64,000 nucleotides of DNA from contig NZ_CP041656.2 of assembly GCF_007290395.2 (NCBI RefSeq), positions 5,394,001-5,458,000 of the forward strand, read 5' to 3'. The position numbers were made by a program, and so were the translations under genes. The stretch's first letter is position 1. The number at the start of each line of letters is the position of its first letter. This stretch comes from Bradyrhizobium cosmicum. Lineage in GTDB: Bacteria > Pseudomonadota > Alphaproteobacteria > Rhizobiales > Xanthobacteraceae. A model generated the notes under the pieces. The model was not told where the DNA came from. It searched no databases and worked only from the letters and a program-made list of their open reading frames with translations. This document shows, piece after piece, positions 24,089-33,281 of the stretch.

Positions 24089-25168
24089 TCAGAGCGCCCC
24101 CAGCACCGCCTTCGTGATATCCGCCGTGCCGTTGCTGCCACCGAACTCCATCGGCTTGATGCCGTCGGCGTAGATCTGATCCACCGCACGCTCGATCTCT
24201 TCGCCGGCCTCGGCCGCACTCTCGACGCCATGTTTGTCGGCGAGCCAGTCCAGCATCATCGCAGCCGACAGGATCATGCCGGTCGGATTGGCCTTGCCCT
24301 GCCCCATGATATCGGGGGCGGTGCCGTGGCAGGGCTGGAACACGGCGTATTTGTCGCCGATGTCGGCCGACGGCGCCATGCCGAGACCGCCGATCAGGCT
24401 CGCGGTGATGTCGGAGACGATGTCGCCGAACATGTTCTCCATCACCATCACGTCGAAATCCCAGGGACGCTTCACCAGCATCGCCGAGCAGGCATCGACA
24501 TAGAGCCGGTCGGTCTTCACGTCGGGGTGCTTCTTCTCGATCTCGTCGAAGATGCCGCGGAAGAACGCAAAGGCCTTGAACACATTCGCCTTGTCGACGC
24601 AGGTCAGCATCCCCGGCTTGCCGCGCGCCTTGCGCCGCTCGGCGAGGCGAAACGAGAACTCGAACAGGCGCTCGGAGGTCTTGCGCGTGATCACGAGCGT
24701 CTCGCGTGCGTCCTCGTGGGTGACGACCCCCTTACCCATCGAGGCGAACAGGCCTTCGGTGGATTCGCGGATCACGACGAGATCGATGCCGCGCCGGTCG
24801 GCGCCGACGATCGGGCTCGGCGCGCCTGGAATCAGCCGCGCCGGCCGCACGCCGGCGTAGAGATCGAAGATGAAGCGCAGCTCGATCTGCGGCGCGATCT
24901 CGGTGTTGTCGGGGTAGCGCACCGACGGCAGGCCGCAGGCCCCGAGCAGGATCGCATCCGCCTCCTCGCACAGCTTGATGGTGCTGTCGGGCATCGACTT
25001 GCCGGTCGCGAGGTAATTGTTGGCGCCGGCCGGCGCCTCGGTGAAGCGGAAGCGCAAGTCCGACTTCGCCTCGATCTTGCGCAGCACTTCGATCGCCGGC
25101 GCCATGACCTCGGGGCCGATGCCGTCGCCACCGAGCACGGCAATGTGGAAGGCGTTGTTTGCGGACAT
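24089..25168 (-). CDS. Isocitrate/isopropylmalate/tartrate dehydrogenase family protein
   Basis: A 359-residue NAD(P)-dependent beta-decarboxylating dehydrogenase. The N-terminal VLGGDGIGPEV and the VVIRESTEGLFASMG substrate loop identify the family. The later segments DVMVMENMFGDIVSD and CHGTAPDIMGQGKANP carry the metal-binding aspartates and cofactor contacts. The loop ESTEGLF differs from the LeuB pattern (RELTGG), so it is probably not the leucine enzyme; tartrate, D-malate, isocitrate or another 2-hydroxy acid is more likely. The start at MSANNAF avoids a 37-codon extension that reads into an intergenic repeat. Confidence 0.82.
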   Translation of the reverse strand: MSANNAFHIAVLGGDGIGPEVMAPAIEVLRKIEAKSDLRFRFTEAPAGANNYLATGKSMPDSTIKLCEEADAILLGACGLPSVRYPDNTEIAPQIELRFIFDLYAGVRPARLIPGAPSPIVGADRRGIDLVVIRESTEGLFASMGKGVVTHEDARETLVITRKTSERLFEFSFRLAERRKARGKPGMLTCVDKANVFKAFAFFRGIFDEIEKKHPDVKTDRLYVDACSAMLVKRPWDFDVMVMENMFGDIVSDITASLIGGLGMAPSADIGDKYAVFQPCHGTAPDIMGQGKANPTGMILSAAMMLDWLADKHGVESAAEAGEEIERAVDQIYADGIKPMEFGGSNGTADITKAVLGAL

Positions 25169-25199
25169 TGAAGTTTCCTGCGCGTAGGAAGAAGAGGCT

Positions 25200-25283
25200 G
25201 TCATCGCGAGGACCGAAGCGACGAAGCAATCCAGACCGTTTCCGCAGGGGACTTCTGGATTGCTTCGCTTCGCTCGCAATGAC
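25200..25283. repeat. Dispersed intergenic palindromic repeat
   Basis: The left arm contains GACGAAGCAATCCAGA and the right arm TCTGGATTGCTTCGCTTCG, followed by CTCGCAATGAC, which answers GTCATCGCGAG at the left end. The arms of 30-36 bases surround an 18-base centre. I recognise this as a repeat found between many Bradyrhizobium genes; it can fold into a long hairpin and lies between two minus-strand genes. Confidence 0.7.
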
Positions 25284-25299
25284 GGAGGAGAGAGAGTAA

Positions 25300-26367
25300 C
25301 TACGGCGTCAGCACCGTGCGCCCAACCACCGCGCCCTGCTGCAACTGCACCAGCGCGTCGTTGGCCCTGGCGAGCGGTGCCGTCGTCACCGGGATCGGCG
25401 GCACCTTCTTGGTGCGGACGAGATCGAGCAGCTCCTGCGTCTCGCGCAGATTGCCGACATAGCTGCCCTGGATCGTCACCGCCTTGATCGGAATCAGCGG
25501 CAGCGCCCAGGTCGCGCCACCACCGAACAGGCCGACGATGACGAGCTTGCCGCCCTTGGCCAGACAGTCGAAGCCGAGCTGCGTCGTGGCGGCGTTGCCG
25601 ACGAGGTCGATCACGGCGCGGATCGGCCCGCCCGCTTTCCTGGCGAGCTGCTCCAGCGCATCCGGCGCCTTGGGATCGACGGTGGCGAGCGCGCCGGCCT
25701 TCTCCGCCGCTTCGCGCTTCCTGGCATCAATATCGAGCATGATCGCACCCTTGCCGCCCATGGCTTTCAGCAGCGACAGCGCCATCAGGCCGAGGCCGCC
25801 CGCCCCGAACATCACGATCGGCGTGTCAAAATGCTGCTCGACCTTCTTCAGCGCGCTGTAAGTGGTGACGCCCGAGCAGGCGTAGGGCGCGGTCGTGGCA
25901 GGATCGAGGCCTTTGAGGTTGAGCAGATAGCGGGGATGCGGCACCAGCATGTGATCGGAATAGCCGCCGTCGCAATAGACGCCGAGCGAGCGCGGCGTCG
26001 CGCACATGTTCTCGTCACCAGCCAGACAAACGGCGCACTTGCCGCAGCCGATCCAGGGATAGACGAGGCCGATGTCGCCAAGCTTCAGATCGCCCTGGTC
26101 AGCCGGCTTCACGTCGGGGCCGAAGGCCAGGACTTCGCCCACGGTCTCATGGCCCATCGTCAGCGGCAGGTTGATGCCGCGGTCCTTCAGCGACAGCGGC
26201 TTGCGGCCATGGCCGAGATCATAGCCGCCTTCCCAGATGTGAAGGTCGCTATGGCAGACGCCGGCGGCCTTGACCTTGATCAGCACCTGCGTGCCCGACG
26301 GCTGCGGCGTCGCCTCGTCAAACTCCTGCAGCGGCGCCTTGAAATCGGCGACCTTGAAACTCTTCAT
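25300..26367 (-). CDS. Zinc-dependent alcohol dehydrogenase (MDR family)
   Basis: A 355-residue medium-chain dehydrogenase. Catalytic zinc ligands are Cys38 (AGVCHSD) and His73/Glu74 (GHETVG). The structural zinc site has four cysteines in GCGKCAVCLAGDENMC near residue 110. The NAD-binding motif is GAGGLGLMAL near residue 183. The sequence is close to the NAD-dependent primary alcohol dehydrogenases of proteobacteria. It lies 84 bp downstream of the ABC importer operon on the same strand and might be read from it. Confidence 0.9.
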   Translation of the reverse strand: MKSFKVADFKAPLQEFDEATPQPSGTQVLIKVKAAGVCHSDLHIWEGGYDLGHGRKPLSLKDRGINLPLTMGHETVGEVLAFGPDVKPADQGDLKLGDIGLVYPWIGCGKCAVCLAGDENMCATPRSLGVYCDGGYSDHMLVPHPRYLLNLKGLDPATTAPYACSGVTTYSALKKVEQHFDTPIVMFGAGGLGLMALSLLKAMGGKGAIMLDIDARKREAAEKAGALATVDPKAPDALEQLARKAGGPIRAVIDLVGNAATTQLGFDCLAKGGKLVIVGLFGGGATWALPLIPIKAVTIQGSYVGNLRETQELLDLVRTKKVPPIPVTTAPLARANDALVQLQQGAVVGRTVLTP

Positions 26368-26451
26368 CGGCGTCCTCCCGGCATGTTTGTCGTTCTCGCC
26401 GCCACCATGCCATGACCGGCGGGGCGAGACAAACCCGGCAGCCGTCTTAGT

Positions 26452-27423
26452 TCAGGCCAGCGGATGGTGGCAAGCGGCGAACTGGCCGGGCGCGACCTCG
26501 CGCAACTCCGGTATCTCCGCGCTGCATCGCTGATCCGCCCGTGGACAGCGGGTGCGGAAACGGCAGCCGGACGGCGGCGCAATCGGCGATGGCGGCTCGC
26601 CAATCGCCACACTCTCGGCGGGACGGACATCCGGATCCGGCACCGGGATCGCCTTCAGCAACAGGTCCGTATAGGGATGCGCGGGCCTCGCGAACAATTG
26701 CTCAGATGGCCCGACCTCGCAGAGCCGGCCGAGATACATCACCGCGACGCGGTCGCTGACCGCTTTGACCACAGCAAGGTCATGCGCAATGAACAGCAGC
26801 GTCAGACCGAAACGCGCCTTCATCTCCTCCAGCAGGTTGAGGATCTGTGCGCGGATGGAGACGTCGAGCGCCGAGACCGGCTCGTCGCAGACAATGAACT
26901 CAGGGTTGAGCACCAGCGACCGCGCGATGCAGATGCGCTGGCACTGGCCGCCGGAGAATTCGTGCGGCAGGCGGCCCGCCACGAGATCGGGGTCGAGCCC
27001 TACCGCAGAGAGCACATCGTGAACGCGCCGCTTGCGCTCGGCGGCGTTCTTGATACCGGCAATGATCAGCGGCTCGGCAACGATGTCGCCAATGCGCCGG
27101 CGCGGATTGAGCGAGGCGATCGGATCCTGAAAGATCAGCTGCACGCGGCGGCGCATCTTGCGCAGCGCCTCGCCTTGCATCGCCGTGAGATCCTCTCCGT
27201 CGAACTGCACCAGCCCCGATTTGGCACGGCGCAGTTGCAGCACTGCGCGTCCCAGGGTCGACTTGCCGCAGCCGGACTCACCAACCAGCCCCAGCGTCTC
27301 GCCGCGCGCGACCTGGAGGCTGACACCGGAAACCGCATGCACCGTCTTGTTGCCGAGACCGTATTCCACGACGAGATTGTCGACCTTCAGAAGCGGCTCA
27401 TCGCGCAGGGCCAGCTGCATCAT
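26452..27423 (-). CDS. Dipeptide/oligopeptide-type ABC transporter, ATPase (DppF-like)
   Basis: A 323-residue ATPase, the second of a DppD/DppF pair. Walker A is [18 protein letters not shown] near residue 51, the signature is FSGGQCQRICIARSL, and Walker B is EFIVCDEPVSALDVS. The C-terminal oligopeptide-transporter domain contains the RCPRADQRC cysteine cluster that can bind an Fe-S cluster. The start overlaps the stop of the DppD-like gene by four bases (ATGA). It is the last gene of the five-gene importer. Confidence 0.9.
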   Translation of the reverse strand: MMQLALRDEPLLKVDNLVVEYGLGNKTVHAVSGVSLQVARGETLGLVGESGCGKSTLGRAVLQLRRAKSGLVQFDGEDLTAMQGEALRKMRRRVQLIFQDPIASLNPRRRIGDIVAEPLIIAGIKNAAERKRRVHDVLSAVGLDPDLVAGRLPHEFSGGQCQRICIARSLVLNPEFIVCDEPVSALDVSIRAQILNLLEEMKARFGLTLLFIAHDLAVVKAVSDRVAVMYLGRLCEVGPSEQLFARPAHPYTDLLLKAIPVPDPDVRPAESVAIGEPPSPIAPPSGCRFRTRCPRADQRCSAEIPELREVAPGQFAACHHPLA

Positions 27424-28412
27424 GTGCCGATCTCCTCCACCATCTGGATCGGATGGAAGCAGGCATAGAGATGCCCCGGCATCTCGGCGCTCTTCAACTC
27501 CGGCTTCGCCTCGCGGCAGCGCTCGACGGCATAGCGGCAGCGCGGCGCGAAGGAGCACCCCTTCAGCGGCCGCGTTGGATCGGGTGGGCGGCCGGAGATG
27601 GCGGGCAGCGGCGTATGCGGCGCGGTGTCCAGCTTCGGGATCGCCGCCAGCAACGCCTCCGTGTAGGGCATGTGCATCCGCTTGAACAACGCCTGCGTCG
27701 GCGCGCGCTCCACCACCCGGCCCGCATACATCACCGCAACCTCGTCGGCACGGCCGGCGACCACGCCGAGATCGTGGGTGATGATGATCATCGCCATGTG
27801 GCGGCGGCGCTGTTCGCGCGCGAGCAGATCGAGGATCTGCGCCTGGATCGTCACGTCGAGCGCCGTGGTCGGCTCGTCCGCGATCAGCAGCTTCGGTTCG
27901 CAGGACAGCGCGATCGCGATCGCGATGCGCTGGCGCATGCCGCCGGAACACTGATGCGGATATTGCGCCAGCCGCTGCTCCGGTGCCGGGATGCCGACGG
28001 CGGCGAGCAACTCGATGCTGCGCTTGCGCGCCGCAGGCGCATCGAGCTCGAGGTGCTCCTGGATCGTCTCCATCAACTGGGTGCCGATGGTGAGCACCGG
28101 ATTGAGCGAGGTCATGGGGTCCTGGAACACGACCGCAAGGTCGCGTCCGCGCAGGCGGCGCAACCGCTCCGCATCGAGCCGCACCAGATCCTGGCCGTCG
28201 AACATCACGCGTCCGGTGAGCTTCGCCTTCCTCGGCAGCAGCTGCAGCACCGCGCGCGACAGCATGGTCTTGCCGCAGCCGGACTCCCCGACGATGCCGA
28301 GCGTGCGGCCGGCCTCCAGCGACAGATCGACATGATCCACGGCGCGCAAATTGCCGCGCGGCGTCGGCAGTTCGACCGCGACATTATCGATGGTCAGCAG
28401 CGGCGCGCTCAC
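27420..28412 (-). CDS. Dipeptide/oligopeptide-type ABC transporter, ATPase (DppD-like)
   Basis: A 330-residue ATPase with Walker [19 protein letters not shown] near residue 38, signature [15 protein letters not shown] and Walker [15 protein letters not shown]. The C-terminal domain includes the [14 protein letters not shown] cysteine motif typical of OppD/DppD. It overlaps the permease stop by four bases and the next ATPase by four bases, so the three are tightly coupled. Confidence 0.9.
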   Translation of the reverse strand: MSAPLLTIDNVAVELPTPRGNLRAVDHVDLSLEAGRTLGIVGESGCGKTMLSRAVLQLLPRKAKLTGRVMFDGQDLVRLDAERLRRLRGRDLAVVFQDPMTSLNPVLTIGTQLMETIQEHLELDAPAARKRSIELLAAVGIPAPEQRLAQYPHQCSGGMRQRIAIAIALSCEPKLLIADEPTTALDVTIQAQILDLLAREQRRRHMAMIIITHDLGVVAGRADEVAVMYAGRVVERAPTQALFKRMHMPYTEALLAAIPKLDTAPHTPLPAISGRPPDPTRPLKGCSFAPRCRYAVERCREAKPELKSAEMPGHLYACFHPIQMVEEIGT

Positions 28413-29281
28413 AGCGCCCCCTGACGCGGGTCGGTCAGCGCCCGCATGGTGTCGCCGACCAGGTTGAACGCCAGCACAGTCAGGAACAGCCCCACGGCCG
28501 GCAGGAAGGCCAGCCGCGGCGCGACGTCGAGGCTGTCGCGGCCCTCGCCGATCATGCTGCCCCAGCTCGCCATCGGCGGCGGCACCCCGAGACCGAGGAA
28601 GGACAGCGCGCCCTCGACCACGATGGTGACGGCGACGCCGAGCAGGAAGAACGCCAGCAGCGGCAGGATCACGTTCGGCAGCAGCTCACGCAGCAGGATG
28701 CGCGCGTGGCTGGCGCCGAGCGCTTCGGCCGCGATCACGAATTCGCGCCGCGCCAGGGTCAGCGTCGCCGCCCGCGCCACGCGCATGAAGGCGGGAATGC
28801 CGAGCACGCCGAGGATCATTGTGAGATTGGGGATGGACTGGCCGAGATAGGCGGTGACGGCGAGCGCGAAGATCAGCGGCGGAAAGGCGAGCAGCACGTC
28901 CATGCTGCCGACCACCAACGTCTCGAACCGGCCACGGAAATAGCCGGCAAGCAACCCCAGCGCACCGCCGAGCGCCAGACCGATCATCGGCGCAATCAGC
29001 CCCACCGTCAGCGAGACGCGCGCACCAAAGATCAGGCGGGCAAGCTCGTCGCGGCCGAGGCTGTCGGTGCCGAGCCCGTGCTCCCCGGAGAACGCGGCGC
29101 GGCGCTCCAGCATGTCCATGTCGACGGGGTTCTGCAGCGGCAGCACCGGCGCCAGGATCGCGAGTGTCAGGATCACAATGAGCCAGATGCTCGCGAGCCA
29201 GAACAGCAGGCCGAGCTTGCGCCGGCGGCGGATCGGCACGGACACGGCCTCGTCCTGCATCGAGAGTTCAAGCGTGGCCAT
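28409..29281 (-). CDS. Dipeptide/oligopeptide-type ABC transporter, permease (DppC-like)
   Basis: A 290-residue permease with a cytoplasmic N-terminus, a first helix near residues 25-48 (LLFWLASIWLIVILTLAIL) and a periplasmic loop containing HGLGTDSLGRDELARLI, the hallmark of OppC/DppC. The EAA loop is AAEALGASHARILLRELLPN. Its ATG lies 14 bases inside the preceding permease gene, indicating coupled translation. Confidence 0.9.
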   Translation of the reverse strand: MATLELSMQDEAVSVPIRRRRKLGLLFWLASIWLIVILTLAILAPVLPLQNPVDMDMLERRAAFSGEHGLGTDSLGRDELARLIFGARVSLTVGLIAPMIGLALGGALGLLAGYFRGRFETLVVGSMDVLLAFPPLIFALAVTAYLGQSIPNLTMILGVLGIPAFMRVARAATLTLARREFVIAAEALGASHARILLRELLPNVILPLLAFFLLGVAVTIVVEGALSFLGLGVPPPMASWGSMIGEGRDSLDVAPRLAFLPAVGLFLTVLAFNLVGDTMRALTDPRQGAL

Positions 29282-30218
29282 GGCGGATCCTCGGATCGAG
29301 CACGGCGTAGAGCATGTCGACGATGAAATTCACGATGACGAAGCCGCAGGCCACCAGCAGCACCACGCCCTGGAGGATGACGAGGTCGCGGGTGTAGATC
29401 GCGCCGACCAGAAGCCGGCCGATACCGGGGAGCGCGAAGATGGTTTCCACGATCAGCGTGCCGCCGAGCAGGCGGCCGATATTGATGCCTGTGACCGTCA
29501 CCAGCGTCAGCGACGAGGGCTTCAGCGCATGCACGAACAGGATGCGCGATGGCTTGAGGCCTTTTGCCTTCGCCAGCGCGATATAGTCCTCCTGCAGGGT
29601 CGCGATCATGTCGGAGCGCAGCACCCGCATGATGCCAGGCCATTCGGCGAGGGCCAGCGTCAGCGCCGGCAGCACGAAGAAGCGCAGATTGTTGAGCGGC
29701 TCCTCGCTGAACGGCACATAGCCGGTCGCCGGCAGCCAGCGCAGCTCGACCGCGAACAGATAGATCAGCAGGATCGCCATCAGGAACGACGGCATCGACA
29801 GCATGGCGAAGGCGCTGCCGGTCATGAAGCGGTCGAAGGCGCCGCCGGCGCGCGCGGCGCAGGCGATCGCGACGGGAACGCCGATCACGAGCCCGATGAA
29901 CTCCGCCATCAGCATCAGCTGGAGCGAGACCGGAATGCGCTCGGCAACCGCCTGCAGCACGGTCTGCCCGGTGCGGAAGGAGCGGCCGAGATCGCCCTGC
30001 AGGACGTGGCCGAGCCAGCTCAGGTAACGCCACCACAGCGGCTGGTCGAGCCCCATGTCACGGCGCAGTGCCGCGACATTCTCCGGCGTCGCCTGATCGC
30101 CGAGAATGACATAGGCAAGATCGCCCGGGAGCAGCGAGGCGATCAGGAAGGTGAGCAGCGAAACGGCGAGCAGAACCGGCAGGATGGCCAACAGCCGCCG
30201 CACGATGAAGTTCAGCAT
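29268..30218 (-). CDS. Dipeptide/oligopeptide-type ABC transporter, permease (DppB-like)
   Basis: A 316-residue permease of the OppB/DppB type. The first helix (LLAILPVLLAVSLLTFLIAS) precedes the LPGD motif and the MGLDQPLWWRYLSWL block typical of the family. The EAA loop is ALAKAKGLKPSRILFVHAL. It begins seven bases after the binding-protein stop and overlaps the next permease. Confidence 0.9.
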   Translation of the reverse strand: MLNFIVRRLLAILPVLLAVSLLTFLIASLLPGDLAYVILGDQATPENVAALRRDMGLDQPLWWRYLSWLGHVLQGDLGRSFRTGQTVLQAVAERIPVSLQLMLMAEFIGLVIGVPVAIACAARAGGAFDRFMTGSAFAMLSMPSFLMAILLIYLFAVELRWLPATGYVPFSEEPLNNLRFFVLPALTLALAEWPGIMRVLRSDMIATLQEDYIALAKAKGLKPSRILFVHALKPSSLTLVTVTGINIGRLLGGTLIVETIFALPGIGRLLVGAIYTRDLVILQGVVLLVACGFVIVNFIVDMLYAVLDPRIRHGHA

Positions 30219-30225
30219 CGCCCGG

Positions 30226-31770
30226 TCATTCCAGCCAGGTGGAGGAGACGTCGATCACGCCGTTGTAGATCTTCGGGAAGCCCTTCAGCCTGGCGCTCGA
30301 CAGCGCATAATAGGTGTTCTGGAAAGTCCAGAACCAGATCGCCTCCTTGTTGATCAGCCGGCTGATCGCGCAATAATCCTCGATCCGCGCTGCGGGATCG
30401 GCGGTAACGCGGGAATGGTCGAGCAGCCGGTCGAGCTCCGGATCAACGAAGTTGGCGAGCGCCAGCGGGCTGCCGCTGCGGAAGTTCGCATACATCTGCG
30501 GATCGGGATCGGCGAGATCGACGATGCGCCATGGCACGAGCTGGAACTGGCGCGTGAAGGCGCGCGGCGGAATCGTGGCCTGATCGACCTGCTCAATCTC
30601 CATATTGGCGCCGGCGCGCTTCCAGAATTGCTGGAGCACCTGACCGATCATGCGGCCACGCGGGGTCGCGGTCACCAGCATCTTGAACTCGACCGGCTTG
30701 CCGTGATCCTTGATCAGTGCCTTGGCCTTCTCGAGGTCGAACGGCAGCGCGCCGTCGTCCTTGCATTTGACCCAGGAGCCGTCGCCATACGGATTGGACG
30801 CCGGCCGGCTCAGGCCGTTACTGATCGCCTGCGACATCTTTGGCCGGTCGATCGACATCACCAGCGCCTGACGGACACGGACGTCGTCGAACGGCGCCTG
30901 CTTGGTGTTGAAGGCATAGACCTGCGCGCCAGAGCCCTTGTAGGTGTGCACAGTCAGCTTGGAGTCCTTCTGCGCCTTCATGATGTTGTCGGCGTCGTTC
31001 TCGTCGTCCCAGATGATGTCGGCCTCGCCCGACTGCAGCGAAGCAAAGCGCGACTGCGCGTCGGGCAGCGGCTTCAGGATGATGCGGTCGAGATAGGGAC
31101 GGCCCTTGTCCCAATAGTTCGGGTTCTTCTCCAGCACCATGCGGTCGCCGGCGGTCCATGATTTCAGGATGTAGGGGCCGGTGCCGACGGGATTGCGATT
31201 GTAGTCGTCGCCCTTGGTCTTCCAGGCCGTTGGCGAATGCACGACGTTGTTCTGGCTCTGGATGGTGATCGTCGCCGGCAGGTTCACGGAGGGATCGGTG
31301 AGATTGTAGACGACCGTATATTCGTCGGGCGCCAGCACTTCCTTGACGTTGGTGATGTAGAAGGCGCAGCGGCACTTGTTGGCGGGGTCCTTCTGCCGGT
31401 CGAAATTCTCCTTGAAGGCCTGCGCGTTAAACGGCGTACCGTCGTGGAATTTCACGCCCTGGCGCAGCTTGAAGGTCCAGCTCTTGTAATCGTCCGAATG
31501 TGTCCAGGACTCCGCGAGCTTTGGCGCGGCCTCACCCTTGTCATTAAGCGTGGTGAGCGTGTCGAAGATCGCAGCCGCCGCGGTGAAGGTCGAGGTGTCG
31601 TAGACACCGACCTTGAGCGGATCGAAGCCCGTAATATCCAGCTCCTGGCCGACGGTGATGCTGCCGCCCGGCTTCTGCGCCTGGGCCCGCTCGGTCAGCG
31701 GGAGAAGAGCAAATGCCGCAACAAGGAAAATCGGCGCGCGCCTGCGTGCCGCAGCAGCGATGTTCGTCAT
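30226..31770 (-). CDS. Dipeptide/oligopeptide-type ABC transporter, substrate-binding protein
   Basis: A 514-residue family 5 extracellular solute-binding protein. The signal peptide runs to about residue 31 (IFLVAAFALLPLTERAQAQ). The mature N-terminus KPGGSITVG and the later KSWTFKLRQGVKFHDGTPF are typical of DppA/OppA/NikA. The start MTNIAAA is set by GGAGGAACC directly upstream. The ligand cannot be read from sequence; the adjacent CoA-transferase and alcohol dehydrogenase leave a non-peptide ligand open. It heads the importer operon. Confidence 0.9.
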   Translation of the reverse strand: MTNIAAAARRRAPIFLVAAFALLPLTERAQAQKPGGSITVGQELDITGFDPLKVGVYDTSTFTAAAAIFDTLTTLNDKGEAAPKLAESWTHSDDYKSWTFKLRQGVKFHDGTPFNAQAFKENFDRQKDPANKCRCAFYITNVKEVLAPDEYTVVYNLTDPSVNLPATITIQSQNNVVHSPTAWKTKGDDYNRNPVGTGPYILKSWTAGDRMVLEKNPNYWDKGRPYLDRIILKPLPDAQSRFASLQSGEADIIWDDENDADNIMKAQKDSKLTVHTYKGSGAQVYAFNTKQAPFDDVRVRQALVMSIDRPKMSQAISNGLSRPASNPYGDGSWVKCKDDGALPFDLEKAKALIKDHGKPVEFKMLVTATPRGRMIGQVLQQFWKRAGANMEIEQVDQATIPPRAFTRQFQLVPWRIVDLADPDPQMYANFRSGSPLALANFVDPELDRLLDHSRVTADPAARIEDYCAISRLINKEAIWFWTFQNTYYALSSARLKGFPKIYNGVIDVSSTWLE

Positions 31771-31901
31771 GGTTCCTCCCGGGATCCCTCGTCCGATGTT
31801 TCGGATCGTTGAATGACTCGGGAGCGAGATTGGCGACAAATGATCGCCACGGCAAGAGGAACACGCGCAAGATCAAACGCTGTAGTGGTGCTGCAATGCG
31901 C

Positions 31902-33098
31902 TCAGTTTGTCGCAGCCGTCTTGCTTGACGGAATTGGTGCATTGTCGGCGAGACCGATTTCCTCGCGCAATTTGTCGGTGTGCTCGCCGAGCACGGCCAT
32001 CGTCTTGCCCGGCGCCGTGTCGGCGCCCGACATCCGGAACGGCAGATTGAGCACCTGGAAGGAGCCGCCGCCGTCCTCTACCGACGAGAGCGCCTGCCGG
32101 TGCGCGAGTTGCGGATCGGCCAGCGCCTCGGACACGGTGCGATAGGCCGAAGCCGGCACGCCGGCAGCGCCCAATGCGAACAGACATGCGTCCGTCGGGT
32201 GCTGCCTCGACCAGGCTTCGACGCCATCCATCAATTCGGCCCAGTTGTCGCGGCGTGCGGCATAGGTGGAGAAGCGCGCATCGGAAATCCATTCGGGACG
32301 GCCGATCACCCCCATCAATGCCTGAAAGGTCTTCTCGCTGGCGACCGTGATCATGACATAGCCGCTCGCGGTCTCGGTCGGGCCGAACATCGGGCGCGGC
32401 GGCGGCTTCACCGCGAATTGCGAGTTCTGCACCTCAAGCACCGTCAGCGTCAGCATCGTCTCCAGCATGGAGACGTCGATGTGTTGGCCCTGCCCGGTCA
32501 AGCTGCGCTGATAGAGCGCAGACGCGATTGCGCCGAAGCCGTAAGTGCCGGTGACGACGTCGGCATGATAGATGCCGCAATAGTCCGGCCGATTGCGGCC
32601 GGGCTGGTAGGCGAGATGCGCCATGTCATAGCCGGAGGCGGCATGGATCACCGGCGCGTAGGCCGGCAGCTCGGCCGAGGGACCGCTCTGGCCATAGCCG
32701 GAGATCGAGCAGTAGATCAGCTTCGGGTTGACCGGGCGGAGGCTGTCATAGTCGAGCCGCAGCCGGTGCATCACGCCCGGGCGAAAGTTCTCGACAAGGA
32801 CATCTGATGTCGCGACCAGCCGCCGCACCGCCTCCTTGCCGTCCTCGGACTTGAGGTCGAGCACCACGCTCTTCTTGCCGACATTGAGCTGGCCGAACAC
32901 GGTGCTGCAACCGTTGCGCAGCGGTGGCCGGGTCCGCATCGTCTCGCCGCCGTCGGTCTCGATCTTGATGACCTCGGCACCCATGTCCGCCAGCATCCGC
33001 GCGCAGTGGGGGCCTGCGATGGTGGTCGAAAAATCCAGCACCCTGAGACCGGCGAAAGCCTTTGTCGTCGTCTCTTCGTGCTTATCTGATAGCTGCAT
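31902..33098 (-). CDS. Class III CoA-transferase (CaiB/BaiF family)
   Basis: A 398-residue CoA-transferase that moves CoA between carboxylic acids. The N-terminal RVLDFSTTIAGPHCARMLAD and ADMGAEVIKIE, the NFRPGVMHRLRLDY block and ISGYGQSGP are family signatures. The catalytic aspartate is the one in YHADVVTGTYG. The substrate acid is unknown. It lies 131 bp upstream of the ABC importer on the same strand and may share its promoter. The 183-bp gap to glgA, which is divergent, carries a sigma-EcfG-type site. Confidence 0.88.
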   Translation of the reverse strand: MQLSDKHEETTTKAFAGLRVLDFSTTIAGPHCARMLADMGAEVIKIETDGGETMRTRPPLRNGCSTVFGQLNVGKKSVVLDLKSEDGKEAVRRLVATSDVLVENFRPGVMHRLRLDYDSLRPVNPKLIYCSISGYGQSGPSAELPAYAPVIHAASGYDMAHLAYQPGRNRPDYCGIYHADVVTGTYGFGAIASALYQRSLTGQGQHIDVSMLETMLTLTVLEVQNSQFAVKPPPRPMFGPTETASGYVMITVASEKTFQALMGVIGRPEWISDARFSTYAARRDNWAELMDGVEAWSRQHPTDACLFALGAAGVPASAYRTVSEALADPQLAHRQALSSVEDGGGSFQVLNLPFRMSGADTAPGKTMAVLGEHTDKLREEIGLADNAPIPSSKTAATN

Positions 33099-33114
33099 CC
33101 CCGGCGGTCCCTTA

Positions 33115-33139
33115 GGAACTATCGATATTGTCTTTCGTT
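33115..33139 (+). promoter_or_regulatory. Sigma-EcfG-type promoter upstream of glgA
   Basis: GGAAC (33115-33119), 16 bases, CGTT (33136-33139): an exact match to the general-stress consensus. It faces glgA; a start near 33147 would give a 135-base leader. Confidence 0.6.
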
Positions 33140-33281
33140 GGTGCGGCGAGCCTAGAGGGCGGCGGCTGAGTAGGAAAGTCTTTACCGAACCGACGCGTCT
33201 TGCGGGTGACCTAGGAATTCCAGGGGCAACTGGACCCGTTCTTGCATAGCAGCAGGCGGGATCGGAAGAGGGCAGCAGTTC

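Noticed and set aside
26452..27951. Longer version of the DppF-like ATPase starting at 27951
   Set aside because: The first 176 residues are an out-of-frame reading of the DppD-like gene; the real start overlaps the DppD stop by four bases.
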